From Acidilobaceae archaeon UBA158 (lineage in GTDB: Archaea > Thermoproteota > Thermoprotei_A > Sulfolobales > Acidilobaceae), in NCBI GenBank assembly GCA_002506595.1, contig DAXV01000002.1, positions 47,113-72,966 on the forward strand: 25,854 nt of DNA, given 5' to 3'. The notes under the pieces are model-generated. The model had not been told where the DNA came from, did no database searches, and saw only the letters and a list, made by a program, of their open reading frames with translations. This document shows positions 1 to 7,170 of the stretch, piece by piece (position 1 is the stretch's first letter; every line of letters starts with the position of its first letter). Both the position numbers and the translations under genes were made by a program.

Positions 1-48
1 CCTTCACATTTTAGTTTTTAATTTTTTAAGAATTCAGACCTTTAAAAT

Positions 49-78
49 TTCACCCCACCCACTTAGGGGCGAGGCTTG
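49..78 (-). other. GC-rich hairpin downstream of the radical SAM gene; possible IS200/IS605-type end or 3' RNA structure
   Basis: Read on the minus strand, GCCTCGCCC (75 down to 67) can pair with GGGTGGGGT (60 down to 52) around a 6-nt loop, CTAAGT, giving a 9-bp stem with three G-U pairs. On the plus strand the same three positions become A.C mismatches, so the fold favours minus-strand RNA or ssDNA. It begins about 16 nt after the stop of the radical SAM gene and is far more GC-rich than its surroundings. It could be a 3' UTR or terminator structure for that operon, or the subterminal hairpin of an IS200/IS605-like element lying to the left. No transposase is visible in the window, so the identity is open. 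Confidence 0.35.
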
Positions 79-90
79 CCTTTCTTTTTG

Positions 91-1650
91 TCATGTCTTT
101 ACTTTAACAGGAAGCTGTTGTTTCGCTTCATTTTTAAGCTTATCTTCTTCCCAACTTTTTTCTACCATCTCAGCAGCTAACATAGCTCTTTTTCTTATAT
201 AATCAACAATATAATTTAGCAAAAATCTAACAGGCCCATATTTAAAACCTTTTATATAAAATCTGCTAACTATATCCTTAGCCCAATAAGTGCTATGATC
301 CAGAGTTGCTTTTAGCAAATCTATATGTTCTTTTCTTAAGAAATTCTTTCTAAACCAATCTCTTTCTTTTAATACTCCCATAGGAACGAAAAACATCGGT
401 ACTATTAAACTTCTATATGGTCTTAGTCTTTCTATAAGCTCTGTCGTAGCCATAACATCATCTGGTTCTTCCTCAGGTAAACCAACAATTAATGTAACTG
501 CAGGAATTATATTATGATCCATAAGGATTGAAAATGCAGATTCTACTATTTCGGGCCATTTATCAGCACTATATGGAGCGGATTTTGCAGGCATTATTTT
601 CTTTGCTAGTTTAACGCTTCCTGTTTCTAAACCAATTTCAACACCTAGGAAATCTTGATTACCGCTATACATAATATCAGTTAACTTTGATATTAATTTA
701 TATGTGTCCTCAGCGTATTTAACAGCTGCTAGGCTTACATGAGACCATGCTATTGGTAGATCAGAAATTTCTCTAATCATGCTATGTAATTTCAATATTT
801 TTTCAGGTCTTGGTCTAATACCATCGGCATAATATAATAAATTATCTTCACTATGCAATAATATTTGGTCAACCCCTTCATTAATATTTAATTTTACTTC
901 TTCTAAAACTCTTTCAGGAGGTATTGATCTCCATGCTCTTAAGGTAACGCTGCAGAATTTGCATCCTCTAGGACAACCTCTCATTATTTCAACTAAGCCA
1001 TTTACGCTTGCATGTTTAATTTTTGGTATTTCATCTAATGATGGTACATCGGAAGGACCTATAAATACGTAATCTGGAAGATCTTCATTATTCAATGCCT
1101 TATTAACTAATTCAACAGAAACTTTTTCTGCTTCACCATCTACAACAGTATCAACACCCCATTTCTTCCACTCATCAAGCGACCATAGCCATTGCCAAGC
1201 CGCAGGTCCTCCAACAATTATTTTTACTCCTTTTTCTTTTGCTTTTCTCATAGCAAGGCTTTCCATAAAGTTTCTAAAAGATACTCTATTGATAGGTTCT
1301 TTACCTGTTATGCTCCACCATTCGCTACTTGGCGGGCCATATGCAAAATAATCATGATGGCCGATCATTATAACTTTAACTGTATCTAAGTGTTTATTTA
1401 TATAATCTGGATCTACTACAGAAGCATTAATTCCAGCATCTATTAAAGCTGCCTCTATTTTTCTTATCCCATATGGTGCGACAGCAGGTCTTCCTAATTT
1501 ATCAACTTTAGGTTTTGGTGCTGCTATCCATTTCCAAATGGATTCTGGTAAGCCTATTGATGGACCTGTTGTCATGAAACCTAAAAATTCATGTTTATGA
1601 TGATCACTCATCATTGTTCTATCCGTTGTTAAGATAACATCATATACCAT
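91..1650 (-). CDS. B12-binding-type radical SAM enzyme (possible tetraether-lipid ring synthase family)
   Basis: A 519-residue radical SAM protein. The cluster motif CPRGCKFC (CxxxCxxC, about residue 226) sits in MRGCPRGCKFCSV, and later radical SAM barrel features include VEIGLETGS and LIVGLPEEEPDD. The first 200 residues look like the Rossmann-type B12-binding domain common in this superfamily, with VIMIGHHDYF and IIVGGPAAW, but the classic DxHxxG cobalamin motif is not evident. The ATG at 1648-1650 follows GAGGTGAT by 5 nt, inside the end of the upstream 86-residue gene, so the two are translationally linked. Length and layout fit the family that includes the Sulfolobus GDGT ring synthases GrsA/GrsB; that link is my inference from memory of the family, not an alignment. 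The radical SAM assignment itself is secure. Confidence 0.88.
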   Translation of the reverse strand: MVYDVILTTDRTMMSDHHKHEFLGFMTTGPSIGLPESIWKWIAAPKPKVDKLGRPAVAPYGIRKIEAALIDAGINASVVDPDYINKHLDTVKVIMIGHHDYFAYGPPSSEWWSITGKEPINRVSFRNFMESLAMRKAKEKGVKIIVGGPAAWQWLWSLDEWKKWGVDTVVDGEAEKVSVELVNKALNNEDLPDYVFIGPSDVPSLDEIPKIKHASVNGLVEIMRGCPRGCKFCSVTLRAWRSIPPERVLEEVKLNINEGVDQILLHSEDNLLYYADGIRPRPEKILKLHSMIREISDLPIAWSHVSLAAVKYAEDTYKLISKLTDIMYSGNQDFLGVEIGLETGSVKLAKKIMPAKSAPYSADKWPEIVESAFSILMDHNIIPAVTLIVGLPEEEPDDVMATTELIERLRPYRSLIVPMFFVPMGVLKERDWFRKNFLRKEHIDLLKATLDHSTYWAKDIVSRFYIKGFKYGPVRFLLNYIVDYIRKRAMLAAEMVEKSWEEDKLKNEAKQQLPVKVKT

Positions 1651-1654
1651 TATA

Positions 1655-1915
1655 TCACCTCATATTGCTATCTTTATTTTCTCTAACTATTATAATAGTT
1701 TGAGATAAGAACTCGCCTAAAAAATTTCTTAATTTCTCCATATAAGAATAATCGGGAGAATTATATACATGTATTATAACTCTTTTTGCTCTAGATCTAA
1801 AAGCATTAACAAGTTCCTTTTTAACATAATTAGGATCTGATGTAGAATCCCAATTTATATGATAAATATCATTAATTTTGTTTTGCTCCATTTTATTATT
1901 TTGAACTTCAGTCAA
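1655..1915 (-). CDS. Small unknown protein co-transcribed with the radical SAM enzyme
   Basis: An 86-residue soluble, charged protein that I do not recognise. The first 20 residues are Asn/Lys/Gln-rich and probably flexible. The rest alternates predicted strand and helix (VIIHVYNSP, YMEKLRNFLGEFL, TIIIVREN), which could be a small alpha/beta domain. The start is TTG at 1913-1915, preceded by GGGGAGG with 5-nt spacing (1921-1927); the in-frame ATG eight codons later lacks such a site. The stop lies 4 bases before the ATG of the radical SAM gene, whose ribosome-binding site is inside this gene. The pair is therefore almost certainly one operon, and the small protein may be an accessory subunit, though nothing in its sequence proves a role. 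Confidence 0.68.
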   Translation of the reverse strand: MTEVQNNKMEQNKINDIYHINWDSTSDPNYVKKELVNAFRSRAKRVIIHVYNSPDYSYMEKLRNFLGEFLSQTIIIVRENKDSNMR

Positions 1916-1927
1916 GTATTCCTCCCC

Positions 1928-2145
1928 TATATATAGGTAATTATGTTCGTAAGTTAAATAAATCTTACCATATATTGCTATATTTATAACTATTAATAGT
2001 ATATAATAATATTATTATACATTATAATTCTCTTAAATATACTATTTTCGATTTCGATATTATAATTATATTATTAAATATAGTATTGCTTTAATATATA
2101 ATATTATAATTTAAATTATTATTAAATAATTATTTATAGAAATAC
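1928..2145. promoter_or_regulatory. Extremely AT-rich divergent intergenic region
   Basis: This stretch separates the divergent radical SAM operon (minus) and cdc48 (plus). From about 1960 to 2145 it is almost entirely A and T, with many short TATA-like steps, small A/T palindromes (such as AATAATATTATT near 2010-2025) and a brief TTTCGATTTCGA repeat near 2047-2058. No ORF, tRNA or clear structured RNA is visible. It very likely holds both promoters; the plus-strand one is listed separately. No Cdc6/Orc1-type origin recognition box was noticed. Confidence 0.55.
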
Positions 2146-2154
2146 TTTATAAAA
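2146..2154 (+). promoter_or_regulatory. Candidate TATA box for cdc48
   Basis: TTTATAAAA is the best archaeal TATA-like element upstream of cdc48. Transcription would start about 25 bases downstream, near 2175-2180, giving a leader of roughly 35-40 nt that carries the AGGTG ribosome-binding site at 2202-2206. Its position is reasonable, but the whole region is A/T, so chance matches are common. Confidence 0.45.
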
Positions 2155-2214
2155 TGCTAATTTAAAGGCTCTGCTCTATAATTTTTCTCTGGAGAAAACA
2201 TAGGTGTGAAAATT

Positions 2215-4419
2215 ATGTCAGAGGAAAATCAATCCAATAATTCAAAAGAAATTGTATTAAGAGTTTCTGAGGCAAGGCCTAGAGATACAGGAAAAAGAAG
2301 AGTAAGAATAGATGTAGATATAATGAAACAGCTTAACGTTGAGCCAGGAGATATCGTAGAAATAGAGGGTAAAAAGAAGACCGTTGCTGTAGTTTGGCCT
2401 GCATTACCTGAGGATCAAGGCTTGGATATAATAAGAATGGATGGTATATTGAGAAAAAACGCCGATATAAATATTGGTGACAAAGTAATAGTTAGAAAGG
2501 TTACACCAAAACAGGCTATAAAAGTAAAACTAGCTCCTACAGTTCATTCAATATCAGTTGATGAAGGATTTAAAAAATATGTTAAAAAGAAACTTGTTGG
2601 CACACCAGTTGTTGAAGGAGATGTTATAGTCGTTCCAGTTATAGGTCAAGCAGTTCAATTAACAGTTATAGACACAAGACCAAGGGGAGCAGTTATAATT
2701 GGAGAAAAAACTTCTGTAGATGTATTAGAAAAACCAATGGCTCAAATTAATGTTCCTAAAGTAACTTATGAAGATATAGGCGGTTTAAGAGACATAATTT
2801 CAAGAATAAGAGAACTTGTTGAGTTACCTTTAAGGCATCCAGAGCTTTTTGCAAGACTTGGAATAGAACCTCCTAAAGGAGTTCTTTTGTTTGGCCCCCC
2901 AGGAACAGGTAAGACATTATTAGCAAAAGCAGTTGCAACAGAAAGCGATGCATATTTTGTTGCAATTAATGGGCCAGAAATTATGAGCAAGTTTTATGGA
3001 GAAAGCGAGCAAAGATTAAGAGAAATTTTTGAAGAAGCTAAGAAAAATGCACCTGCAATAATATTCATAGATGAAATAGACGCCATAGCACCAAAAAGAG
3101 ATGAAGTTGTTGGGGAAGTAGAGAGAAGAGTTGTTGCTCAATTATTAGCATTAATGGATGGTCTTGAAAACAGAGGTCAAGTAATTGTTATTGGAGCGAC
3201 TAATAGAATTAACGCAGTGGATCCTGCATTAAGAAGACCTGGTAGATTTGATAGAGAAATTGAAGTTCCATTACCTGATAAGCAAGGTAGATTAGAAATT
3301 CTACAAATTCATACAAGACATATGCCATTAGATGAGGATGTTGATACGGAAAGACTAGCAGAGATTACAAAGGGATATACAGGAGCAGATCTAGCGGCTT
3401 TAGTAAAAGAGGCTGCAATGCATGCATTAAGGAGATATTTACCAGAAATTGATATAGAGCAAGAAAAGATACCAGTAGAAGTTTTAGAAAAGATGGTAGT
3501 TACTATGGATGACTTTATAGCAGCATTTAAAGAAATAACTCCAAGTGGATTAAGAGAGATTCAAGTAGAAATACCAGAAGTACATTGGGAAGATATTGGA
3601 GGATTAGAAAATCTTAAACAGGAATTGAGAGAAGTAGTTGAATGGCCATTAAAGTATCCTAACTCATTTAAGAGAATAGGAGTTCAACCTCCTAAAGGAG
3701 TTCTTTTGTTTGGCCCCCCAGGAACAGGTAAGACATTATTAGCAAAAGCAGTTGCAACAGAAAGTGGTGCAAACTTTATAACAATAAGAGGACCCGAAGT
3801 CTTAAGCAAATGGGTAGGAGAAAGCGAAAGGGCAATAAGAGAAATATTTAAGAAAGCAAGACAATATGCTCCTGTTGTAGTATTTTTCGATGAAATAGAT
3901 GCAATCGCAGCGCTAAGAGGGATGGATGAGGGAACAAGAGTTGGTGAAAGGATAGTTAGTCAATTATTAACAGAAATAGATGGTATAACCGATTTACAAA
4001 ACGTAGTAGTTATAGCTGCAACGAATAGGCCAGAAATGGTAGATCCAGCATTAATTAGACCTGGCAGATTGGAGAAACTTATTTATGTACCGCCTCCAGA
4101 TGAAAAGGGTAGAATTGAAATTTTACAAATACACACAAGGAATGTTCCATTGGCTGAAGACGTTGACTTAATTGATATAGCCAAGAGGACTAATGGTTAT
4201 ACAGGAGCAGATCTAGCAGCTTTAGTTAGAGAAGCTGCAATGCAAGCATTAAGAGAAGATTTACAAAACGGAATCGTTAAGAAAAAACACTTTGATGATG
4301 CTTTATCAAAGGTAAAGCCAAGTGTTACTCAATATATGGTAGATTATTATATGAAATGGTTAGAGAGTGCTAGGCAAATGAATGTAGGAAGGTCTACATC
4401 AACATCAATAACTTATTGA
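2215..4419 (+). CDS. cdc48: Cdc48/VCP-type double AAA ATPase
   Basis: A 734-residue unfoldase, the archaeal counterpart of p97/VCP and Thermoplasma VAT, expected to act as a cytoplasmic hexamer that extracts or unfolds proteins, possibly for the proteasome. The N-terminal Cdc48 double-psi barrel and second N domain span about residues 10-180. D1 has Walker A GPPGTGKT at about 227 and Walker B IIFIDEID with D286/E287; D2 has the same Walker A at about 500 and VVFFDEID at about 559, plus arginine-finger segments (RRPGRFD, IRPGRLE). I start at ATG 2215, 8 nt after AGGTG (2202-2206), rather than the in-frame GTG at 2206 that overlaps that site. The C-terminus (TSITY) is not a canonical HbYX tail, since Tyr is last rather than next to last. 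D1 and D2 share a 79-bp identical DNA tract. The next gene follows after 10 bases. Confidence 0.97.
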   Translation: MSEENQSNNSKEIVLRVSEARPRDTGKRRVRIDVDIMKQLNVEPGDIVEIEGKKKTVAVVWPALPEDQGLDIIRMDGILRKNADINIGDKVIVRKVTPKQAIKVKLAPTVHSISVDEGFKKYVKKKLVGTPVVEGDVIVVPVIGQAVQLTVIDTRPRGAVIIGEKTSVDVLEKPMAQINVPKVTYEDIGGLRDIISRIRELVELPLRHPELFARLGIEPPKGVLLFGPPGTGKTLLAKAVATESDAYFVAINGPEIMSKFYGESEQRLREIFEEAKKNAPAIIFIDEIDAIAPKRDEVVGEVERRVVAQLLALMDGLENRGQVIVIGATNRINAVDPALRRPGRFDREIEVPLPDKQGRLEILQIHTRHMPLDEDVDTERLAEITKGYTGADLAALVKEAAMHALRRYLPEIDIEQEKIPVEVLEKMVVTMDDFIAAFKEITPSGLREIQVEIPEVHWEDIGGLENLKQELREVVEWPLKYPNSFKRIGVQPPKGVLLFGPPGTGKTLLAKAVATESGANFITIRGPEVLSKWVGESERAIREIFKKARQYAPVVVFFDEIDAIAALRGMDEGTRVGERIVSQLLTEIDGITDLQNVVVIAATNRPEMVDPALIRPGRLEKLIYVPPPDEKGRIEILQIHTRNVPLAEDVDLIDIAKRTNGYTGADLAALVREAAMQALREDLQNGIVKKKHFDDALSKVKPSVTQYMVDYYMKWLESARQMNVGRSTSTSITY
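2867..2945 (+). repeat. 79-bp perfect direct repeat within cdc48, copy 1 (D1 Walker A)
   Basis: By direct reading, this stretch is identical base for base to 3686-3764, offset by 819 bp (273 codons). It encodes the Walker A region of D1, from PPKGVLLFG through AVATES. Synonymous positions are identical too, which protein-level conservation alone would not require. Confidence 0.9.
3686..3764 (+). repeat. 79-bp perfect direct repeat within cdc48, copy 2 (D2 Walker A)
   Basis: Partner of the repeat at 2867-2945, encoding the D2 Walker A region. Identity stops abruptly at both ends, where the codons of the two domains diverge as expected for ancient paralogous domains. A second, shorter shared tract of 20 bp lies at 3376-3395 and 4198-4217 (TGADLA segment). 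Confidence 0.9.
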
Positions 4420-4429
4420 GGTGAATAAA

Positions 4430-4708
4430 ATGAGCGTATGGGTTGAATCTCCATATCTAAATTTAGTTTATGATGAAATTAAAAAGCTAACAAAAAACGG
4501 AGAAGTACCTATTTCAGAAAAAGAAATTATATCAAGCCTATCTAGACAAGGTTATGATATATCTCCCGCTGATTTAGTAAAATTATTAATAAAAATGGAA
4601 ATTATGGGTTTAATTGTTGTTAGCTCTAGCACAAAGGAGGAAAGATTAATTAAGTTAAATAAAACCGAAAAGCAAGCTGAATTTCCTCAAGTTGATAATG
4701 AGAGTTAA
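4430..4708 (+). CDS. Small winged-helix protein downstream of cdc48
   Basis: A 92-residue protein with a predicted winged-helix fold: helices in VYDEIKKLTKN, SEKEIISSLSRQGY and SPADLVKLLIKMEIMG, followed by a beta wing (LIVVSSSTKEERLIKLN). The last 15 residues are polar and probably disordered. ATG 4430 follows GAGGTGA (4418-4424), which overlaps the cdc48 stop; the in-frame GTG at 4421 is part of that site and is not used here. Tight linkage to cdc48 implies co-transcription, and the protein could be a Cdc48 adaptor or a DNA-binding regulator. I know no characterised function. Confidence 0.75.
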   Translation: MSVWVESPYLNLVYDEIKKLTKNGEVPISEKEIISSLSRQGYDISPADLVKLLIKMEIMGLIVVSSSTKEERLIKLNKTEKQAEFPQVDNES

Positions 4709-4758
4709 ACGAAAAATTAAAACGCTTTAAATAATATTTTTATTAATTGGTGAAAATT

Positions 4759-5805
4759 TTGGGTGTTAATTTAAAAGATCTCATACCTGATAAAGCGAAA
4801 CAAGAAATTGATTTAAAAGCATTAAAAGGATATACTGTAGCTTTAGATGGTTATAATATGTTATATCAATTTCTTGCCGCGATAAGGCAACCAGACGGAA
4901 CTCCATTAATTGATTCTAAAGGTAATATAACAAGTCATATAAGCGGTTTATTTTACAGAACAATTAATTTAATAGAAGAGGGTGTAAAACCAATATATGT
5001 TTTTGATGGAAAACCACCAGAAATGAAGAAAAAAGAAATTGAAGATAGAATTAATAGAAGACAACAATATGCAGAAAAATATCAAAAGGCTAAACAAGAG
5101 GGAAAAATTGAAGAAGCAAAAAAATATGCACAAGCATCAACTTCTCTTTCTAATAAAATGGTAGAGGATGCTAAACAATTATTAACATATATGGGAATAC
5201 CATGGGTTCAAGCTCCAGCCGATGGAGAAGCTCAAGCAGCTTATATGGCTAAAAAAGGAGATGTTTATGCGGCAGGAAGCCAAGATTATGATAGTCTTCT
5301 TTTCGGTTCTCCAAAATTATTAAGAAATTTAGCAATAACAGGAAAAAGAAAATTGCCAAATAAGGAAGAATATATAGAAATAAAACCTGAATTAATTAAC
5401 TTAAATGATATGTTAAAAACCCTTGAAATAAGTAGAGAACAATTGATTGTAATAGGTATTCTTTTAGGCACAGATTTTAATCCAGACGGAGTTAAAGGTT
5501 ATGGTCCTAAAACAGCATTAAAATATGTAAAGGAGCATAAGGATCCCATAAAGGCTTTAAACTCCTTGAAAATTGAAAATGAAGACGTTGATGTTATGAA
5601 GATATACGAATATTTCTTAAATCCACCTTCCAATACTAATTATAAAATAGAATGGAAAGATCCTAATGAAGAGAAGATATTAGATATGCTTGTTAAGGAA
5701 CACGATTTTAATGAAGATAGGGTTAAAAAAGCATTAGAAAGATTGAAGAAATCATTTAAGGAGTCTGTAAAATCCAAACAAGCAAGGCTGGATAATTGGT
5801 TTTAA
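4759..5805 (+). CDS. fen: Flap endonuclease 1
   Basis: A structure-specific 5' flap endonuclease, 348 residues, that trims Okazaki-fragment and repair flaps. The XPG N region has ALDGYNM and VFDGKPPEMK; the XPG I region has APADGEAQAAY and AAGSQDYDSLLF; the helix-two-turn-helix has GTDFNPDGVKGYGPKTAL. These supply the acidic metal-binding residues. The C-terminus ends QARLDNWF, a PIP box for PCNA. I start at TTG 4759, 5 nt after GGTGA (4749-4753), giving MGVNLKDLIP; this restores the N-terminal Gly that FEN1 enzymes place near the active site and matches the family N-terminus. The TTG at 4747 would add four residues and has no ribosome-binding site. It follows the winged-helix gene by 50 bases, so it may have its own promoter. 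Confidence 0.96.
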   Translation: MGVNLKDLIPDKAKQEIDLKALKGYTVALDGYNMLYQFLAAIRQPDGTPLIDSKGNITSHISGLFYRTINLIEEGVKPIYVFDGKPPEMKKKEIEDRINRRQQYAEKYQKAKQEGKIEEAKKYAQASTSLSNKMVEDAKQLLTYMGIPWVQAPADGEAQAAYMAKKGDVYAAGSQDYDSLLFGSPKLLRNLAITGKRKLPNKEEYIEIKPELINLNDMLKTLEISREQLIVIGILLGTDFNPDGVKGYGPKTALKYVKEHKDPIKALNSLKIENEDVDVMKIYEYFLNPPSNTNYKIEWKDPNEEKILDMLVKEHDFNEDRVKKALERLKKSFKESVKSKQARLDNWF

Positions 5806-5891
5806 AAATCTTGTACTCTTTAAATTCTAGTTAAATTAAAACCTTTTTATTATATAAATTGTTTATAAATTAATTAGAAATAAAATAAAAA

Positions 5892-6485
5892 TTAAATTTG
5901 CTTTAAAAGTTTATCTAATTGGTTGACATCTATGTGTTGTTCTATTTTTTCTTCATCATTTAATATTTTAGTTTTTGGAGAATCTATGAACTCATAATAT
6001 ATATCATTTTTGGTCAAAATTTTAAAAATCCTTTTTGTTGAATCTCCAATTTCATCAACTTTATGTTTTTCGTATGACGGAATTTTAACTACGTAATATA
6101 TACTTCCATCTGGACTATAATATATGTTGGTTGATTTTATTTCAACGTTTTTGAGCAATTTATAAATAAGTTCTTTTGGACTGCTTACATAATCTATTAG
6201 AACGATTCTATCAAAACCGAAATTGTTCAGTTTTTCCTTTAGATATTTTTCTAATTCATGCCTATGAGAGCCTAAATTTTCTAATATTATATATAATTTT
6301 TTATCAAATATAATTGATTTTTTATAATTTACATCCTTTAATCCTTTGATCTTATCCTCAAGCTCTACTAATGCCTTCATTATATCTATTTCCCATTTTT
6401 CATATAATCCTTTATCAATTTTTGCCTGGCAGTTTGGGCATAGTATTCCACTTTTGACGCATATTTTGTCAAGTGGTATCTGCAT
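5892..6485 (-). CDS. Archaeal NusA-like KH/zinc-motif protein
   Basis: A 197-residue protein. Near the N-terminus Cys9, Cys16 and Cys19 (CVKSGILCPNC) resemble half of a zinc ribbon. After a helix (IDIMKALVELEDKIKG) come a strand-helix-strand segment and a degenerate KH-like element (LENLGSHRHELEKYLKEKL), then a second alpha/beta unit containing YYSPDGSIYYVVKIP. This order resembles crenarchaeal proteins annotated as NusA-like transcription elongation or RNA-binding factors. The GxxG loop of a functional KH is not preserved, so RNA binding may be altered. ATG 6483-6485 follows GGTGA with 5-nt spacing. It converges with fen1 and diverges from the ATPase proteolipid gene. Confidence 0.6.
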   Translation of the reverse strand: MQIPLDKICVKSGILCPNCQAKIDKGLYEKWEIDIMKALVELEDKIKGLKDVNYKKSIIFDKKLYIILENLGSHRHELEKYLKEKLNNFGFDRIVLIDYVSSPKELIYKLLKNVEIKSTNIYYSPDGSIYYVVKIPSYEKHKVDEIGDSTKRIFKILTKNDIYYEFIDSPKTKILNDEEKIEQHIDVNQLDKLLKQI

Positions 6486-6660
6486 TCTTTCACCAGCAGT
6501 AATACTGCAAAATAAACCTTTTATAAATTTGCAAAAATGATAAAATTATGAATTGCTAGTTTAGTAATTATGATTGAAAATTATGTCTTCTAATTTTATT
6601 GATATAATTACTATTAGCAGTAGTAAAATAATAAAATCACTTTCGTAATAATCTAAAAGC

Positions 6661-6667
6661 TTAAAAA
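6661..6667 (+). promoter_or_regulatory. Candidate TATA box for the ATPase proteolipid gene
   Basis: TTAAAAA lies 41 bases before the ATG at 6702. A start of transcription about 25 bases on, near 6688-6690, would give a very short leader that still includes the GGTGA ribosome-binding site at 6691-6695. The rest of the 6486-6660 interval is AT-rich and probably holds the divergent minus-strand promoter too. Confidence 0.4.
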
Positions 6668-6701
6668 CCAAGTTGTATGTGTAAAGTAATGGTGAATTTA
6701 T

Positions 6702-7094
6702 ATGAATAAGAAGTTCATAGAAGGTCTTAATTTGGTTATTAGGGAATCTTTAAAAAGACCTAAATATAGGTATATTATGATAGGTGTTGCGTTAATTTCA
6801 CTAATAGCCGCTTTTTTAACTGGAATTGCAATAACTCATGCAGCAACAACATCTTCTAGTGCGGCAACATCGCCATACTCAGAACTAGGAAAAGCAATTG
6901 GTGCTGGTTTAGCAATAGGTTTAGCTGGTATAGGAGGAGGTTATAGCGTAGGTGTAGCTGGTGCAGCAGCTATAAGCGCAGTAGCAGAGAATAGAGAGCT
7001 ATTCGGTACATCATTTATATTCGTTGTATTAGGAGAAGGAATAGCTATATATGGATTACTGATTGCGATAATAATATTGTTCGTATTACCGTAA
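6702..7094 (+). CDS. atpK: A-type ATP synthase proteolipid (K/c ring subunit)
   Basis: A 130-residue membrane protein forming the rotor ring of the A-type ATPase. A basic N-terminus (about 24 residues) precedes a hydrophobic segment (YIMIGVALISLIAAFLTGIA) and a small Ala/Thr/Ser linker after THA, which looks like a signal-peptide cleavage region. Two helices of the c-subunit hairpin follow: the Gly-rich GKAIGAGLAIGLAGIGGGYSVG and FVVLGEGIAIYGLLIAIIIL. The Glu in VVLGEGIA is the expected ion-carrying carboxylate. The extra N-terminal segment makes it longer than a minimal 80-100 residue subunit, so it is either processed or has a third helix. No other ATPase subunit gene is adjacent. ATG 6702 follows GGTGA by 6 nt. 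Confidence 0.9.
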   Translation: MNKKFIEGLNLVIRESLKRPKYRYIMIGVALISLIAAFLTGIAITHAATTSSSAATSPYSELGKAIGAGLAIGLAGIGGGYSVGVAGAAAISAVAENRELFGTSFIFVVLGEGIAIYGLLIAIIILFVLP

Positions 7095-7099
7095 ACTTA

Positions 7100-7105
7100 T
7101 TTTTT
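7100..7105 (+). terminator. T-run after the proteolipid gene
   Basis: A run of six T follows the atpK stop codon by five bases, in a T-rich stretch. Archaeal RNA polymerase often terminates at such runs without a hairpin. It is consistent with a monocistronic atpK transcript, but the AT-rich context weakens the call. Confidence 0.3.
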
Positions 7106-7170
7106 ATATAATACTTAAATTTTACTACTTTTCTTATTTTAATGCGATTGAAATAATTAGGTGTCTAAAA

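Noticed and set aside
1192..1389. 65-codon plus-strand ORF inside the radical SAM gene
   Set aside because: Fully antisense to a well-supported gene, no ribosome-binding site and low-complexity, Phe/Ser-rich translation typical of a shadow frame.
1950..2160. Replication origin in the AT-rich region before cdc48
   Set aside because: No G-run origin recognition boxes and no Cdc6/Orc1 or WhiP gene nearby; the AT-richness is adequately explained by divergent promoters.
2206..2208. GTG start for cdc48
   Set aside because: It overlaps the AGGTG site that is ideally spaced for ATG 2215, and adds residues (MKI) outside the family N-terminus.
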